Shown: positions 1-8,458, counted from the stretch's first letter. The stretch is 64,000 nt of DNA from JAGVSR01 sp964589785 (GCA_964589785.1 CAZPUQ010000004.1:124001-188000); one strand, 5' to 3'. Notes: generated by a model from the sequence alone, not told the origin. Numbers and translations: made by a program.

Positions 1-387
1 CTGCCGGCGTTTCCCGAGAGCCTCGCCGGCCATCTCTGCCGGCTGACCCTCATGCGTCTGCTGCCGGGCCTCGTCGAGCGCGACCTTGCCGCCTTCGGCT
101 CGGCCCTGAGCGAGATCCAGAGCATCGTCGGCGACCACTTCTCGGCCGCGCAAGGCGGCACGCCCTGGTCGAGCCCACCGGTCGGACGCATCGTCCGGCG
201 CCTCGGCGAGGCTGGCGCGACCGGCCTCGGCCAGAGCTCGTGGGGGCCGACCGGCTTTGCCTTCCTGCCCGACGAGGCTGCGGCGCAGCGTCTCTATTCT
301 TCCTTAGTCGAAGAGGCTAAAGCGGAAGGGCTCGAGCTGACAATTGTGCAGGGTCGCAACACCGGAGCCGTCCTCGGCGCCGCCTGA
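1..387 (+). CDS. mptG: beta-ribofuranosylaminobenzene 5'-phosphate synthase, C-terminal part (5' truncated by window)
   Basis: The reading frame is open from the first base and ends at 387, so only the last 128 codons are present. The tail carries the GLGQSSWGPTGFAF motif typical of the C-terminus of beta-RFAP synthases (GHMP-kinase fold). These enzymes condense PRPP with 4-hydroxybenzoate or p-aminobenzoate in the first committed step of the aryl part of tetrahydromethanopterin. Position directly upstream of mtdB in the H4MPT cluster supports the call. It is inferred to be cytoplasmic. The N-terminal ATP/PRPP-binding part lies outside the window and cannot be checked. Confidence 0.85.
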   Translation: MPAFPESLAGHLCRLTLMRLLPGLVERDLAAFGSALSEIQSIVGDHFSAAQGGTPWSSPPVGRIVRRLGEAGATGLGQSSWGPTGFAFLPDEAAAQRLYSSLVEEAKAEGLELTIVQGRNTGAVLGAA

Positions 388-428
388 TCCCTCTCACGCC
401 GAACATCCCACCCTTGGAGACAAAGAAG

Positions 429-1334
429 ATGAGCGAAGCGACACCCATCCTGCACATGCTGGATCCGCGCAAGCACGTAAGCCCGTTCGACGTGAACATG
501 GCCGCGGACGCGGGCTACAAGGTGATCGTTCCCTACACCAACGTCGAGCTCGCCGACGTCACTCCGCTCATTCAGGACGCCATCTTCTCGCGCCCCCCTG
601 ATTACGGCGTGCGCACCGGCTTTTTCATGGGCGGCAAGGACGCGATCATGGCGCTCGACATGATTGCGGCCGCGCAGAAGGCCATGGTGCCGCCGTTCCA
701 GTGCTCCGTCTTCGCCGATCCGGCCGGCTCGTTCACCACGGCTGCCGCGATGGTCGCCTGCGTCGAGCGCGTCCTGAAGCTCAAGTTCGGCCGCACGTGG
801 AAGGGCACGAGAGTCGCCGTCTTCGGCGCCACCGGCGTCGTCGGCTTCGCCTCCTCGATCATCTCCGCGCTCGAGGGCGCCCAAGTGCAGCTCGTCGCCC
901 ATCGCGGCGTCGACCGCGTCATCAAGAGCGCCGCCGTATCCAAGGAGCGCTTCGGCGTCGATCTTGAGCCCGTCAACGGCGAGACCGTCGAGCAGCGGGG
1001 CGAGGTCATTGCCAACGCCGAGGTGATCTTCGCCGCGGCCGCCGCCGGCGTGCAGGTCGTCTCTAAGGAGCAGCTCAAGACGGCCAAGAACCTGCTCGCC
1101 ATTGCCGACGTCAATGCCGTGCCGCCTCCGGGCGTCGAGGGCATGGAGCTGTTCATGGACGGCGCGCCGCTGCCCGACGGCAACGCGCTCGGCGTCGGCC
1201 CGCTCGCCATCGGCGACATCAAGTACAAGACCGAGTCCGGGCTCTTCAAGCAGATGCTGGCCTCCGACACGCCGCTCGCCCTCGACTTCCGCCACGCCTA
1301 CGCGATGGCCAAGCAGCTGACCGGCCTCGCCTGA
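429..1334 (+). CDS. mtdB: NAD(P)-dependent methylene-tetrahydromethanopterin dehydrogenase
   Basis: Oxidises methylene-H4MPT to methenyl-H4MPT in formaldehyde oxidation. The 301-residue product matches the usual MtdB length. It begins MSEATPILHML and has a Rossmann dinucleotide motif GATGVVG near residue 133. An in-frame TTG at 414 exists, but GGAG at 416-419 sits about 9 bases before ATG 429, so the ATG was chosen. It follows mptG by about 40 bp and precedes an ATP-grasp gene and mch, the order known from methylotroph H4MPT clusters. MtdA is a related alternative, but the length and cluster context favour MtdB. Confidence 0.92.
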   Translation: MSEATPILHMLDPRKHVSPFDVNMAADAGYKVIVPYTNVELADVTPLIQDAIFSRPPDYGVRTGFFMGGKDAIMALDMIAAAQKAMVPPFQCSVFADPAGSFTTAAAMVACVERVLKLKFGRTWKGTRVAVFGATGVVGFASSIISALEGAQVQLVAHRGVDRVIKSAAVSKERFGVDLEPVNGETVEQRGEVIANAEVIFAAAAAGVQVVSKEQLKTAKNLLAIADVNAVPPPGVEGMELFMDGAPLPDGNALGVGPLAIGDIKYKTESGLFKQMLASDTPLALDFRHAYAMAKQLTGLA

Positions 1335-1339
1335 GCCGT

Positions 1340-1497
1340 CCAATCCCCTCTCCCCGCGAATGAGGAGAGGCCCGTCCAATCCCCACTCCCCGCATGCGGG
1401 AAGGGTAGGGTGAGGGGCAGCCGCTTGGTCCGTCAGCGATGCTGCCCCTCACCCCGACCCCTCCCCATTGCCAGAGCCATGGGGAGAGGGGAGAACC
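1340..1497. repeat. Extragenic palindromic repeats (family A), two opposed copies
   Basis: The mtdB-to-ATP-grasp gap holds a CCCCTCTCCCCGC-type arm near 1344-1370, a second copy at 1379-1427 ending in GGGTGAGGGGCAGCCGCTTG, and an inverted copy at 1441-1490 beginning GCTGCCCCTCACCCC. The same words recur at 3641-3685 and 13545-13650. The last copy supplies the purine-rich run just before ATG 1498, so it may double as that gene's ribosome binding site. Confidence 0.7.
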
Positions 1498-2667
1498 ATG
1501 GCATCTCCAGCAGCTCGCAGCCCGCCCGTCCTCATCGCCGCATTCTCGGGTCGCGCGCTGGCGCAGTCCGCGCGCCGGGCCGGCTATCTCCCCCTCGTCG
1601 TCGACTGCTTCGGCGACCTCGACACGCGTGCCGCGGCGCACGACCTCGTCTGCCTGCCCGCGCGCGTGCAGGTCGGCTTCGTCAGGCGCCCGCTGCTTGC
1701 CGCCCTCGACCAGCTCACGGCGCGCGCGCCGAGCCCGGCGGTCGGGCTCGTTCTCGGCGCCGGCTTCGAATGCAATCCGCGCCTCGTCGCCGCCCTCGCC
1801 GCGCGCTTCCCCCTTCTCGGCAACGACGCGGAGACGATCCGCCGCGTCAAGCACCCGGTCGATTTCTTCGGCGCCCTCGCGCGCCTTGGCATCCGCCATC
1901 CCGAGACGCAGCTCGATGCGCCGCCTCGACCTGAGGGCTGGCTGATGAAGCGCATCGGTGGCAGCGGCGGCCTGCACATCCACTATTGCCCGGCGACGGT
2001 CGAGCCCGATCCGCGCCGCTATTTCCAGCACGAGGAACCGGGCGAGGCGATTTCGGTGCTCGCCGTTGCGAGCCGCCGCGGAACGGCGGTGGCGCTGTCG
2101 CGCCAGTGGGCCTCGCCGCGCAAGCGCCGTCCCTACCGCTACGGCGGCGCGGTCTCCGGGATCGCCGTCGATGCCGAGCTTGAAACGCAATTGATCGAGA
2201 CCGCGCTCACCGTCATCGCCGAGTTCGGGCTGAGGGGGCTCGTGTCGCTCGATTTCGTCGTCCACGACGGGGAGCCGCTGCTGTTGGAGGTGAACCCCCG
2301 TCCGGGCGCCACGCTCGACGTGCTCGACGACACGGCCGGCAGCCTGTTCGCGGCGCACGTCGCAGCCGCCGGGGGCGAGGATCCGGCCGACCTGCTCAAG
2401 GCGCGCTGGTCGCCGCCCCGCGCCGCCGGCGCTGCCTACCTCTATGCCGATGCCGGTGCGATCACCGTCCCGGCGCTCGACTGGCCCGACTGGGTTGCCG
2501 ACCGCCCGGCTCCCGGCTCTGAGATCGGCCGCGGCCAGCCGCTCGCTACCGTGACGGCCGAGGCTCAGACCTGTGCCGCGGCCGAGGGACTTTGCCGCGA
2601 GCGCTTATCGATCCTCGCGGAACTCGTGTATGAAGGCTCAAGAAGGGAAGGAAACCTCGCGACATGA
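1498..2667 (+). CDS. ATP-grasp ligase of the H4MPT gene cluster (OrfY-like)
   Basis: A 389-residue cytoplasmic protein with an ATP-grasp C-terminal half. The metal-binding E-x-N-P-R motif (LLLEVNPRPGATLDVLDD) lies at about residues 262-279. ATP-grasp enzymes form acyl-phosphate intermediates to ligate amines or amino acids. Family members occur almost only beside H4MPT genes in methylotrophs, so a step in H4MPT or methylofuran assembly (for example glutamate addition) is inferred, not shown. ATG 1498 is preceded by GGGGAGAGGGGAG. The stop overlaps the mch start by 4 bp (ATGA), indicating translational coupling. Confidence 0.8.
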   Translation: MASPAARSPPVLIAAFSGRALAQSARRAGYLPLVVDCFGDLDTRAAAHDLVCLPARVQVGFVRRPLLAALDQLTARAPSPAVGLVLGAGFECNPRLVAALAARFPLLGNDAETIRRVKHPVDFFGALARLGIRHPETQLDAPPRPEGWLMKRIGGSGGLHIHYCPATVEPDPRRYFQHEEPGEAISVLAVASRRGTAVALSRQWASPRKRRPYRYGGAVSGIAVDAELETQLIETALTVIAEFGLRGLVSLDFVVHDGEPLLLEVNPRPGATLDVLDDTAGSLFAAHVAAAGGEDPADLLKARWSPPRAAGAAYLYADAGAITVPALDWPDWVADRPAPGSEIGRGQPLATVTAEAQTCAAAEGLCRERLSILAELVYEGSRREGNLAT

Positions 2668-3635
2668 CCACGCACTTCAACCAGGCGCCGAGCGTCAACG
2701 CCCGCGCGGCCTCAATTGTGGAATCGATCGTCTCCAACGCTGAGGCGCTGCGCTGCGCCGTCTCGACCGGCGACAACGGCGAGCGTCTCGTCGATCTCGG
2801 CGCCCATGTGCCCGGCGGTCTGGAGGCCGGCCGGCTACTCGGCGAAGTCTGCATGGGCGGCCTCGGGACGGTGCAAATCACGTCCGCATCGGGCCTCGAT
2901 CGCTGGCCGCTGGGCGTCGTCGTGCACTCCTCCAACCCCGTCATCGCCTGCCTCGGCAGCCAGTATGCGGGATGGACGATCACCGAGGAGGCGAGCGGCT
3001 TTTTCGCGCTGGGCTCTGGCCCCGCCCGCGCCCTGTCGCGCGTCGAGGAGCTCTATAAGGAGCTCGCCTACGTCGATCACCACAACAAGGGCGCTCTCGT
3101 CATCGAAGGCGACAAGGCGCCCCCCTCGTCGGTCGCCGCCAGCGTCGCCACCGCCTGCGGCATCCCCGCGTCCAATCTCACGATCCTCTATGCGCCGACG
3201 GGCAGCCTCGCCGGCACCGTGCAGATCGCCGCGCGCGTGCTCGAGGTCTCGCTGCACAAGGCGCACGCGCTGCACTTCCCGCTCGAAAACATCGTCGACG
3301 GCTACGGGGTCGCGCCCATCGCTCCGCCGATCCCGGATTTCATCAAGGCCATGGGCCGCACCAACGACGCCATCATCTACGGCGGCCGCATCCAGCTCTT
3401 CGTGAAGGGGTCGGATGAGGAGGCCAAGAAGCTCGCCGACGCGCTGCCCTCCAGCCAGTCGACGTCGTACGGCAAGCCGTTCGCGGAAACCTTCGCGGAG
3501 GTCGGCGGCGATTTCTACAAGATCGACGCCATGCTCTTCAGCCCGGCGCTCGTCACCGTTTCAAATCTCGACACCGGCACCTCCTTCCACGCCGGCAAGC
3601 TCGCCCCCGAGATCGTCGAAGCGAGCTTCAAGTAA
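2664..3635 (+). CDS. mch: methenyltetrahydromethanopterin cyclohydrolase
   Basis: Hydrolyses methenyl-H4MPT to 5-formyl-H4MPT, the step after MtdB. The 323-residue product is full length for Mch and is family-like throughout, including the N-terminal LGAHVPGGLEAGRLLGEVCMGG block and the internal YAPTGSLAGTVQIAARVLE block. The start is fixed by the ATGA overlap with the upstream ATP-grasp gene. A cytoplasmic homotrimer is expected from the family. Confidence 0.95.
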   Translation: MTTHFNQAPSVNARAASIVESIVSNAEALRCAVSTGDNGERLVDLGAHVPGGLEAGRLLGEVCMGGLGTVQITSASGLDRWPLGVVVHSSNPVIACLGSQYAGWTITEEASGFFALGSGPARALSRVEELYKELAYVDHHNKGALVIEGDKAPPSSVAASVATACGIPASNLTILYAPTGSLAGTVQIAARVLEVSLHKAHALHFPLENIVDGYGVAPIAPPIPDFIKAMGRTNDAIIYGGRIQLFVKGSDEEAKKLADALPSSQSTSYGKPFAETFAEVGGDFYKIDAMLFSPALVTVSNLDTGTSFHAGKLAPEIVEASFK

Positions 3636-3640
3636 TGCAG

Positions 3641-3690
3641 ATTCCCCTCTCCCCGTTCTTACGGGGAGGGGGTTAGGGTGACGGACCGCC
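3641..3690. repeat. Extragenic palindrome (family A)
   Basis: The sequence after mch reads CCCCTCTCCCCG, loop, CGGGGAGGGGG, then TTAGGGTGACGG. This is the same hairpin plus trailing GGGTGA word seen at 1379-1420 and 13586-13620. No T-run follows, so it is better read as a REP-like element than as an intrinsic terminator. Confidence 0.65.
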
Positions 3691-3738
3691 GCGCATGCGG
3701 GCAGCCATCGAACGAACGGGCAGGACACCAAAGAACCC

Positions 3739-4683
3739 ATGACGACGCCGCCGTTCTCGATCACCGCACGATCGCCCGGATCGCCCGGCCCGCGCATCGT
3801 CCTCTTCGTCGAGGACGGAGGTGGGGACTGGCATGCGCGGCGGCTGCGCGAGGCGTTGCAGGCGCGGGGCGCGCAGGTCGTCACCACGTGTCTCAAGTTC
3901 TGCGCCTTCGACACGCGCCTTCCCTCGGGGATCGCCATTCCCGGCTTCGACGGCGAGTTGCCGGACGGCGCCTTCGTGCGCTCCGTCTCGACGGGCACCC
4001 TGGAGCAGATCACGCTGCGGCTCGGCATCCTGCATGCCCTGCGCGACAGCGGCGTCAGGGTGTGGAACGACGCGCGCGTCATCGAGCGCTGCGTCGACAA
4101 ATCGACCGCCACGTTCCTGTTCCAGAAAGCCGGGCTGCCGGTGCCGGTCACGCGTGCCGCCGAAGGCATCGAGGCGGCCCGCCGGTTTATCGCCGACGAG
4201 GGTCGCACCGTCGTCGTCAAGCCGCTCTTCGGCAGCCAGGGCAACGGCGTGCGCCGGGTCGACGATGTGCCGCAGCTCCCCGATCCCACCGAGGTGGGCG
4301 AGGTCTATTACGTCCAGCGCTACCTGCGCGGCGATGCCGACACGCGCTTCGAGGACTGGCGCCTCTTCGTCTCGCGCGGCCGCGTGCTCGCCGCGATGGC
4401 GCGCGTCGGCCGCTCCTGGATCACGAACGTACATCAGGGCGCCGAGCCGGTCGGCATCGAGACTAATCCGGAGATGACGCATCTGGCGCTGGAGGCGGCG
4501 CGCGTCATCGGGGCCGACTACGCCGGCATCGATCTCATCCGCGACGCGGCCGGCCGGCTCCTGGTCCTCGAGATCAACTCGAACCCCGCCTGGAAGGGTC
4601 TGCAGAGCGTGACGGACGTCAACATTGCCTGGACGCTTGCCGACGATTTCCTGGCCGCGCTCGCGGAAAGATCGCCCGCATGA
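3739..4683 (+). CDS. RimK-like ATP-grasp ligase of the H4MPT cluster (Orf5-like)
   Basis: A 314-residue ATP-grasp protein resembling RimK/MptN alpha-L-glutamate ligases. The ATP-binding KPLFGSQGNG segment lies near residue 165 and the metal-binding LVLEINSNPAWKG near residue 277. Archaeal relatives add glutamate to H4MPT or F420. In methylotrophs the equivalent gene sits between mch and a citG-like gene, as here. The likely role is amino-acid ligation in H4MPT or methylofuran synthesis, but the substrate is unknown. It overlaps the next gene by 4 bp (ATGA at 4680). Confidence 0.82.
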   Translation: MTTPPFSITARSPGSPGPRIVLFVEDGGGDWHARRLREALQARGAQVVTTCLKFCAFDTRLPSGIAIPGFDGELPDGAFVRSVSTGTLEQITLRLGILHALRDSGVRVWNDARVIERCVDKSTATFLFQKAGLPVPVTRAAEGIEAARRFIADEGRTVVVKPLFGSQGNGVRRVDDVPQLPDPTEVGEVYYVQRYLRGDADTRFEDWRLFVSRGRVLAAMARVGRSWITNVHQGAEPVGIETNPEMTHLALEAARVIGADYAGIDLIRDAAGRLLVLEINSNPAWKGLQSVTDVNIAWTLADDFLAALAERSPA

Positions 4684-5564
4684 GGACTGAGCTTCCGCGC
4701 GACGTGATCGCGGAGGCTTATGTCGCGGCGTGCCGTCTGGAGGTGCGCAGCCTGAAGCCCGGCAACGTCCATATCTTCGCCGGCGGGCACCGCATGACGG
4801 TCGCCGACTTCGACCGCAGCGCGGAGGTCTCGGCCCCGTTCATTGCCGACAACGCGCTCCGCGTCGGACACCGCATCCGCCGCGCCGTGGAGGCGACGTT
4901 CGATGCCGTCGCCACGAACACCAACCTCGGCATTCTCCTTCTGTGCGCACCACTGGCGGCCGCGGCCGCGCGCGCGGGTGGCTCGCTCGATGAACGTCTT
5001 CGCGCGGTGCTCGACGACCTCGATCACGACGATGCGCGCGAGGTCTATCGCGCCATTGCCCATGCCAATCCCGCCGGTCTCGGCTCCGACAGCGCGGGCG
5101 ACGTGCGCGCCGATCCGCCGGCCGGCTGGACGCTCGGCGACGCCATGCGCGCGGCCGCCGGGCGGGACATGGTCGCTGCGGAATACGCTTCGGGCTTTGC
5201 CGGCATCTTCGCCAATGCCCGCTCCTATGCAGCCGACCGCGCGGCCGGCGCCTCGCCGGAGGATGCGGTCTCGGCCCTCTTCCTCAAGCGCCTCGCCGAG
5301 CGGCCCGACACGCACATCGTCCGCAAGTACGGCCCCGAGCTGGCCGAGCGCGTGCGCCTCCTCGCCGCGGGCACGCTCATCGACATCGGACCGGCCGCGG
5401 CCTCCGCCCTCTCCGAGCCGACGAACCACACCCGACTTCTGATACTCGATGCCGAGATCAAGTCGCTCGGCGCCAACCCCGGCTCGCTCGCCGATGTCGT
5501 CTGCGCCAGCATCTTTGCGGCGAGCCTCGAGGCCGCCCTGCGCGATGCTGCAGATGCGTCATAG
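4680..5564 (+). CDS. CitG-like (triphosphoribosyl-dephospho-CoA synthase family) protein of the H4MPT cluster (Orf7-like)
   Basis: A 294-residue all-helical protein of the CitG/MdcB family, with the characteristic LKPGNVHIFAGG start region near residues 20-32 and the TNTNLGILLLCAPLAAA block near residue 80. CitG attaches the triphosphoribosyl group used for a citrate lyase prosthetic group, but no citrate or malonate lyase genes are nearby. The methylotroph homologue lies in the H4MPT cluster and is probably recruited to transfer a (phospho)ribosyl or related unit in C1-cofactor synthesis. Function is inferred from context. It is translationally coupled to the upstream ligase. Confidence 0.8.
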   Translation: MRTELPRDVIAEAYVAACRLEVRSLKPGNVHIFAGGHRMTVADFDRSAEVSAPFIADNALRVGHRIRRAVEATFDAVATNTNLGILLLCAPLAAAAARAGGSLDERLRAVLDDLDHDDAREVYRAIAHANPAGLGSDSAGDVRADPPAGWTLGDAMRAAAGRDMVAAEYASGFAGIFANARSYAADRAAGASPEDAVSALFLKRLAERPDTHIVRKYGPELAERVRLLAAGTLIDIGPAAASALSEPTNHTRLLILDAEIKSLGANPGSLADVVCASIFAASLEAALRDAADAS

Positions 5565-5882
5565 GTGCGTTCTGATCTTCACCAGGACGACGGTCGCGGC
5601 GGCCGATCCCCGCTGCGGGACCGCTGTAGCAACCGTCTGTGCGACAATGGCTATCCGACCGAAGTTGGACTAAAGGCGGATCGCCCCTTGTCGAACCGGG
5701 GCCTCTGTGGCTAATAGGGCCCGGTGCTCTAGGCGCGCCGCTATCTGGTGATCCGGTCCGGTGTCGCTTTCACCGTTCCCTGCCCTCACCTGTAGCTTGG
5801 GACGAGCGTAGCCGGCGCTCACCGGGTTCCCCGGGGCGTGCCGGCTCACATTGTATGTACGAAACTGGGAGGAACCCCACTT
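5565..5882 (+). promoter_or_regulatory. Leader/promoter region of fae
   Basis: A 318-bp gene-free stretch before fae. It contains several short GC hairpins (for example GAGCG 5804-5808 with CGCTC 5816-5820) and ends in a strong ribosome binding site, GGGAGGAA at 5867-5874, 8 bases before the start codon. Fae is normally among the most abundant proteins of methylotrophs, so a dedicated promoter and structured leader are plausible. No -35/-10 pair could be assigned with confidence. Confidence 0.4.
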
Positions 5883-6395
5883 ATGGCCAAGATCAATCGC
5901 GTACTGGTTGGCGAGTCGCTCGTCGGCGACGGCAACGAGGTCGCCCACATCGACCTGCTCATCGGCCCCCGCGGCAGCGCCGTCGAGACGGCTTTCTGCA
6001 ACTCGCTCACGAACAACAAGGACGGCTTCACGTCGCTCCTCGCCGTGATCGCGCCGAACCTCCCCTGCAAGCCCAACACGGTGATGTTCAACAAGGTGAC
6101 CATCAAGGACGCTCGCCAGGCCGTCCAGATGTTCGGCCCCGCCCAGTACGGCGTCGCCAAGGCCGTGCAGGACGCTGTTGCCGAGGGCATCATCCCGGCG
6201 AACGAGGCTGACGACGTCTACGTCTGCGTCGGCGTGTTCATCCACTGGGAAGCGGCCGACGACGCCAAGATTCAGGATTTCAACTACCGCGCCACCAAGG
6301 AAGCGATCGCCCGCGCCGTTGCCGGCAAGCCGACCGCCGCCGAGGCCACCGCTCAGCGCAACTCGGCCGCTCATCCGTTCGGTGCGAAGACTTGA
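5883..6395 (+). CDS. fae: formaldehyde-activating enzyme
   Basis: Catalyses condensation of formaldehyde with H4MPT to methylene-H4MPT, the entry of the formaldehyde oxidation pathway. The 170-residue product matches the family length and begins MAKINRVLVGESLVGDG. The conserved histidine of the NEVAHIDLLIG segment (residue 22 here) is the proposed general acid. ATG 5883 was preferred over an upstream in-frame GTG because of the GGGAGGAA site 8 bases before it and the exact family length. It ends about 155 bp before the convergent HisA-like gene, with an intrinsic terminator between or overlapping them. Confidence 0.97.
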   Translation: MAKINRVLVGESLVGDGNEVAHIDLLIGPRGSAVETAFCNSLTNNKDGFTSLLAVIAPNLPCKPNTVMFNKVTIKDARQAVQMFGPAQYGVAKAVQDAVAEGIIPANEADDVYVCVGVFIHWEAADDAKIQDFNYRATKEAIARAVAGKPTAAEATAQRNSAAHPFGAKT

Positions 6396-6549
6396 AGCGG
6401 ACACCGTCCACAGCAGGAAAACACCAATAACGCCCCTCCTATGAAAGCGGGTCTGCTGCAGCGATTGGGTAGAATACTCTCTGGCCGTTGGAACGGCTGA
6501 CACGTCGAGTGGGCTCCCCAAACCACTCGCACAGTGTGGACTTCAAACT

Positions 6550-7248
6550 TCAAGCCGGCGGTCTTTCGAGATCGCCGGTTTTTATTTTGCCCTCGTGCAG
6601 GGCGGTGGCGACGAGGACGCCCGACGCGCCGGCGGCGGCAAGGGCGCGCGCGTCGTCCATATCGCGCACGCCGCCCGCGGCGAAGACGCGCCGCTGCGCG
6701 CCGGCCAGCGCCGCGATCGAGGCGACACGCTTCAGGTCGGGCCCAGCGCCGCGTCCCACGCTGGCGAGCGTCATGACGATCACGGTGCCGGGCCAGGCCG
6801 ACGGATCGGCCAGGAGCTCCGGCGGGCCGAGGAAGGCTGAGCCGCGGAAGTCGAGCGACAGGATGGCGCTCGCATCGATCGGCGGGCCGAACGGCGGCGC
6901 CCGACAGACGCCGGCGGCGAGCAGCGTCTCCGAGCCGATGACGGCCCTGAGGCGCGGGTGATAGGACGGTGCGACAAGGCTCCCCGCATCGAGCCAGACC
7001 TCGCCGCTGTCCCAGGCGTCCGCAATGCGGCGATGCTGCGCACGGTCGCCGCCGCGCCCTTCGATACCGTCGAGGTCGGCCACATAGAGCGTGGCGAAGG
7101 GGAACACCGCGCGGTAGCCGCGGGCGAGGTCAACCGGGTCGGCGCTTGCCGAGATGGGGGTCGCGACCGGCTGGTAGAAGGCCCGCTCGCCGGCGACCGC
7201 GCGCACGGCCACGCCCTCGCGGATATCGATGACCGGAACGATCTGCAC
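6550..7248 (-). CDS. HisA-like TIM-barrel protein of the H4MPT/methylofuran gene set
   Basis: A 232-residue protein related to phosphoribosyl isomerase HisA, with IVPVIDIREGVAVRAV at the N-terminus, a central LYVADLDGIEG strand and a C-terminal VFAAGGVRDMDDARAL phosphate-binding region. It is not a normal his gene. It stands alone beside fae and diverges by 63 bp from an MfnF-like gene, as in methylotroph C1 clusters. A role in methanofuran-like or H4MPT cofactor synthesis is inferred, with the substrate unknown. GTG 7248 was chosen because AGGAAAGGA lies immediately upstream and homology begins there. The C-terminal codons overlap the fae terminator. Confidence 0.75.
   Translation of the reverse strand: MQIVPVIDIREGVAVRAVAGERAFYQPVATPISASADPVDLARGYRAVFPFATLYVADLDGIEGRGGDRAQHRRIADAWDSGEVWLDAGSLVAPSYHPRLRAVIGSETLLAAGVCRAPPFGPPIDASAILSLDFRGSAFLGPPELLADPSAWPGTVIVMTLASVGRGAGPDLKRVASIAALAGAQRRVFAAGGVRDMDDARALAAAGASGVLVATALHEGKIKTGDLERPPA
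6555..6588 (+). terminator. Intrinsic terminator of fae, overlapping the end of the convergent gene
   Basis: The CCGGCG stem at 6555-6560 pairs with CGCCGG at 6573-6578 and is followed by TTTTTATTTT. It serves rightward transcription from fae. The hairpin lies inside the last codons of the leftward HisA-like gene, whose stop is at 6550-6552. Confidence 0.75.
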
Positions 7249-7311
7249 TTTTCCTTTCCTCTCCGGGCGAAGTGGTGGAACAAGGCCGGGCAAAGTTCAA
7301 GGGAGACCGAG

Positions 7312-8331
7312 ATGACGATCCGCGCAGGCCTCGATGTGGGGGGCGCCCACCTGAAGGTGGCTTTGGTCGAGGACGGGTGCGTGCGCGACGTGCGCCAGTA
7401 TCCGTGCCGCCTCTGGATGGGGATGGAGCACCTGGATGCAGCTCTGCGCGAGGCCGCACCCCTGCTCGCCCCTGCCAGCACCTTCGCCGTCACCATGACC
7501 GGTGAGCTGTCGGACGTCTTTCCGGACCGCCTCACCGGCACCGAGACCTTGATTGCGCGCCTCTCCGCCGCGTTCGGACCCGCGACGCGGTTCTGGATGG
7601 GCGCGCGCGGCTTCGGCTCGGCGGACGAGGCGCGCGCGCACCCGCGCGACGTCGGCTCGACGAATTTTCTCGCGACCGCGGCGCTCGTCGGACGCCGGGC
7701 GGGCGACGCGCTCCTTATCGACTTCGGCTCGACGACGGCCGATATCGTGCCCATCCGCAACGGCGTCCCTGCTACCGTCGGCCTGACCGATGCCGTGCGC
7801 CAGGCCACGGGCGAGCTCGTCTACACGGGCTTCACGCGCACCGCCGTCATGGGTGTCGCGAGCCGCGCCCCCTTCGACGGCTCGTGGGTCAGTCTCTCCC
7901 GCGAGTACCTCGCCACCATGGCCGACGTGCGCCGCGTGCTCGGCATTGACATTGCCGAGGTCGACCAGCACGCGACTGCCGACGGCAAGGACAAGTCGCT
8001 GCCCGCGAGCCTGGCGCGTCTCGCCCGCATGCTCGGCCGCGACGCGTCCGACGGCAGCGCCGAGGCGTGGCGGGCCGTGGCCGCGTCCGTGCGCGAGGCG
8101 CAGTTGCGCTCGATCCACGACGGCGCTCAGCAGGTGCTCTCGCACACCGCGCTTCCCGACGAGGCGCCCGTCATCGCCGCCGGCATCGGGGCGGCCGACG
8201 TCGCCGTCGTCGCGGGGCGGCTTGGCCGGCCGAGCATTGCGTTCTGCAATCTCGTCGGCGCGCCGGCCGGCCTTGAACTCTGGACGACGGCGTGCGCACC
8301 GGCGGTTTCGGTCGCTCTGCTCGGCGAGTGA
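7312..8331 (+). CDS. H4MPT-linked C1-transfer pathway protein, MfnF-like ASKHA superfamily
   Basis: A 339-residue protein with two actin/hexokinase-type phosphate loops, AGLDVGGAHLKVAL at the N-terminus and LIDFGSTTADIVPI near residue 140. It belongs to the hydantoinase/kinase-like family that travels with H4MPT genes. From memory, the archaeal member MfnF joins the furan diphosphate to glutamyl-tyramine in methanofuran synthesis, so this is a candidate for the equivalent condensation in bacterial methylofuran synthesis. The start ATG 7312 is preceded by AAGGGAGA. The gene diverges from the HisA-like gene, and the 63-bp gap must hold both promoters. Confidence 0.78.
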   Translation: MTIRAGLDVGGAHLKVALVEDGCVRDVRQYPCRLWMGMEHLDAALREAAPLLAPASTFAVTMTGELSDVFPDRLTGTETLIARLSAAFGPATRFWMGARGFGSADEARAHPRDVGSTNFLATAALVGRRAGDALLIDFGSTTADIVPIRNGVPATVGLTDAVRQATGELVYTGFTRTAVMGVASRAPFDGSWVSLSREYLATMADVRRVLGIDIAEVDQHATADGKDKSLPASLARLARMLGRDASDGSAEAWRAVAASVREAQLRSIHDGAQQVLSHTALPDEAPVIAAGIGAADVAVVAGRLGRPSIAFCNLVGAPAGLELWTTACAPAVSVALLGE

Positions 8332-8458
8332 ACATCCGTCCTACTTGAGATTCGAAGGCCAAATTCGGAGGATTGTTGCCGATGGGCCGCACCCTGCGCA
8401 TTGCGGTCATGACCGCGCCGGGCCTACAAAAGGTCGGGACGCGACGCCATCCGGGGGG

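Noticed and set aside
7790..8458. N-terminal extension of the lipoprotein at 8459
   Set aside because: It runs in a different frame through the MfnF-like gene. The signal peptide and lipobox begin at ATG 8459.
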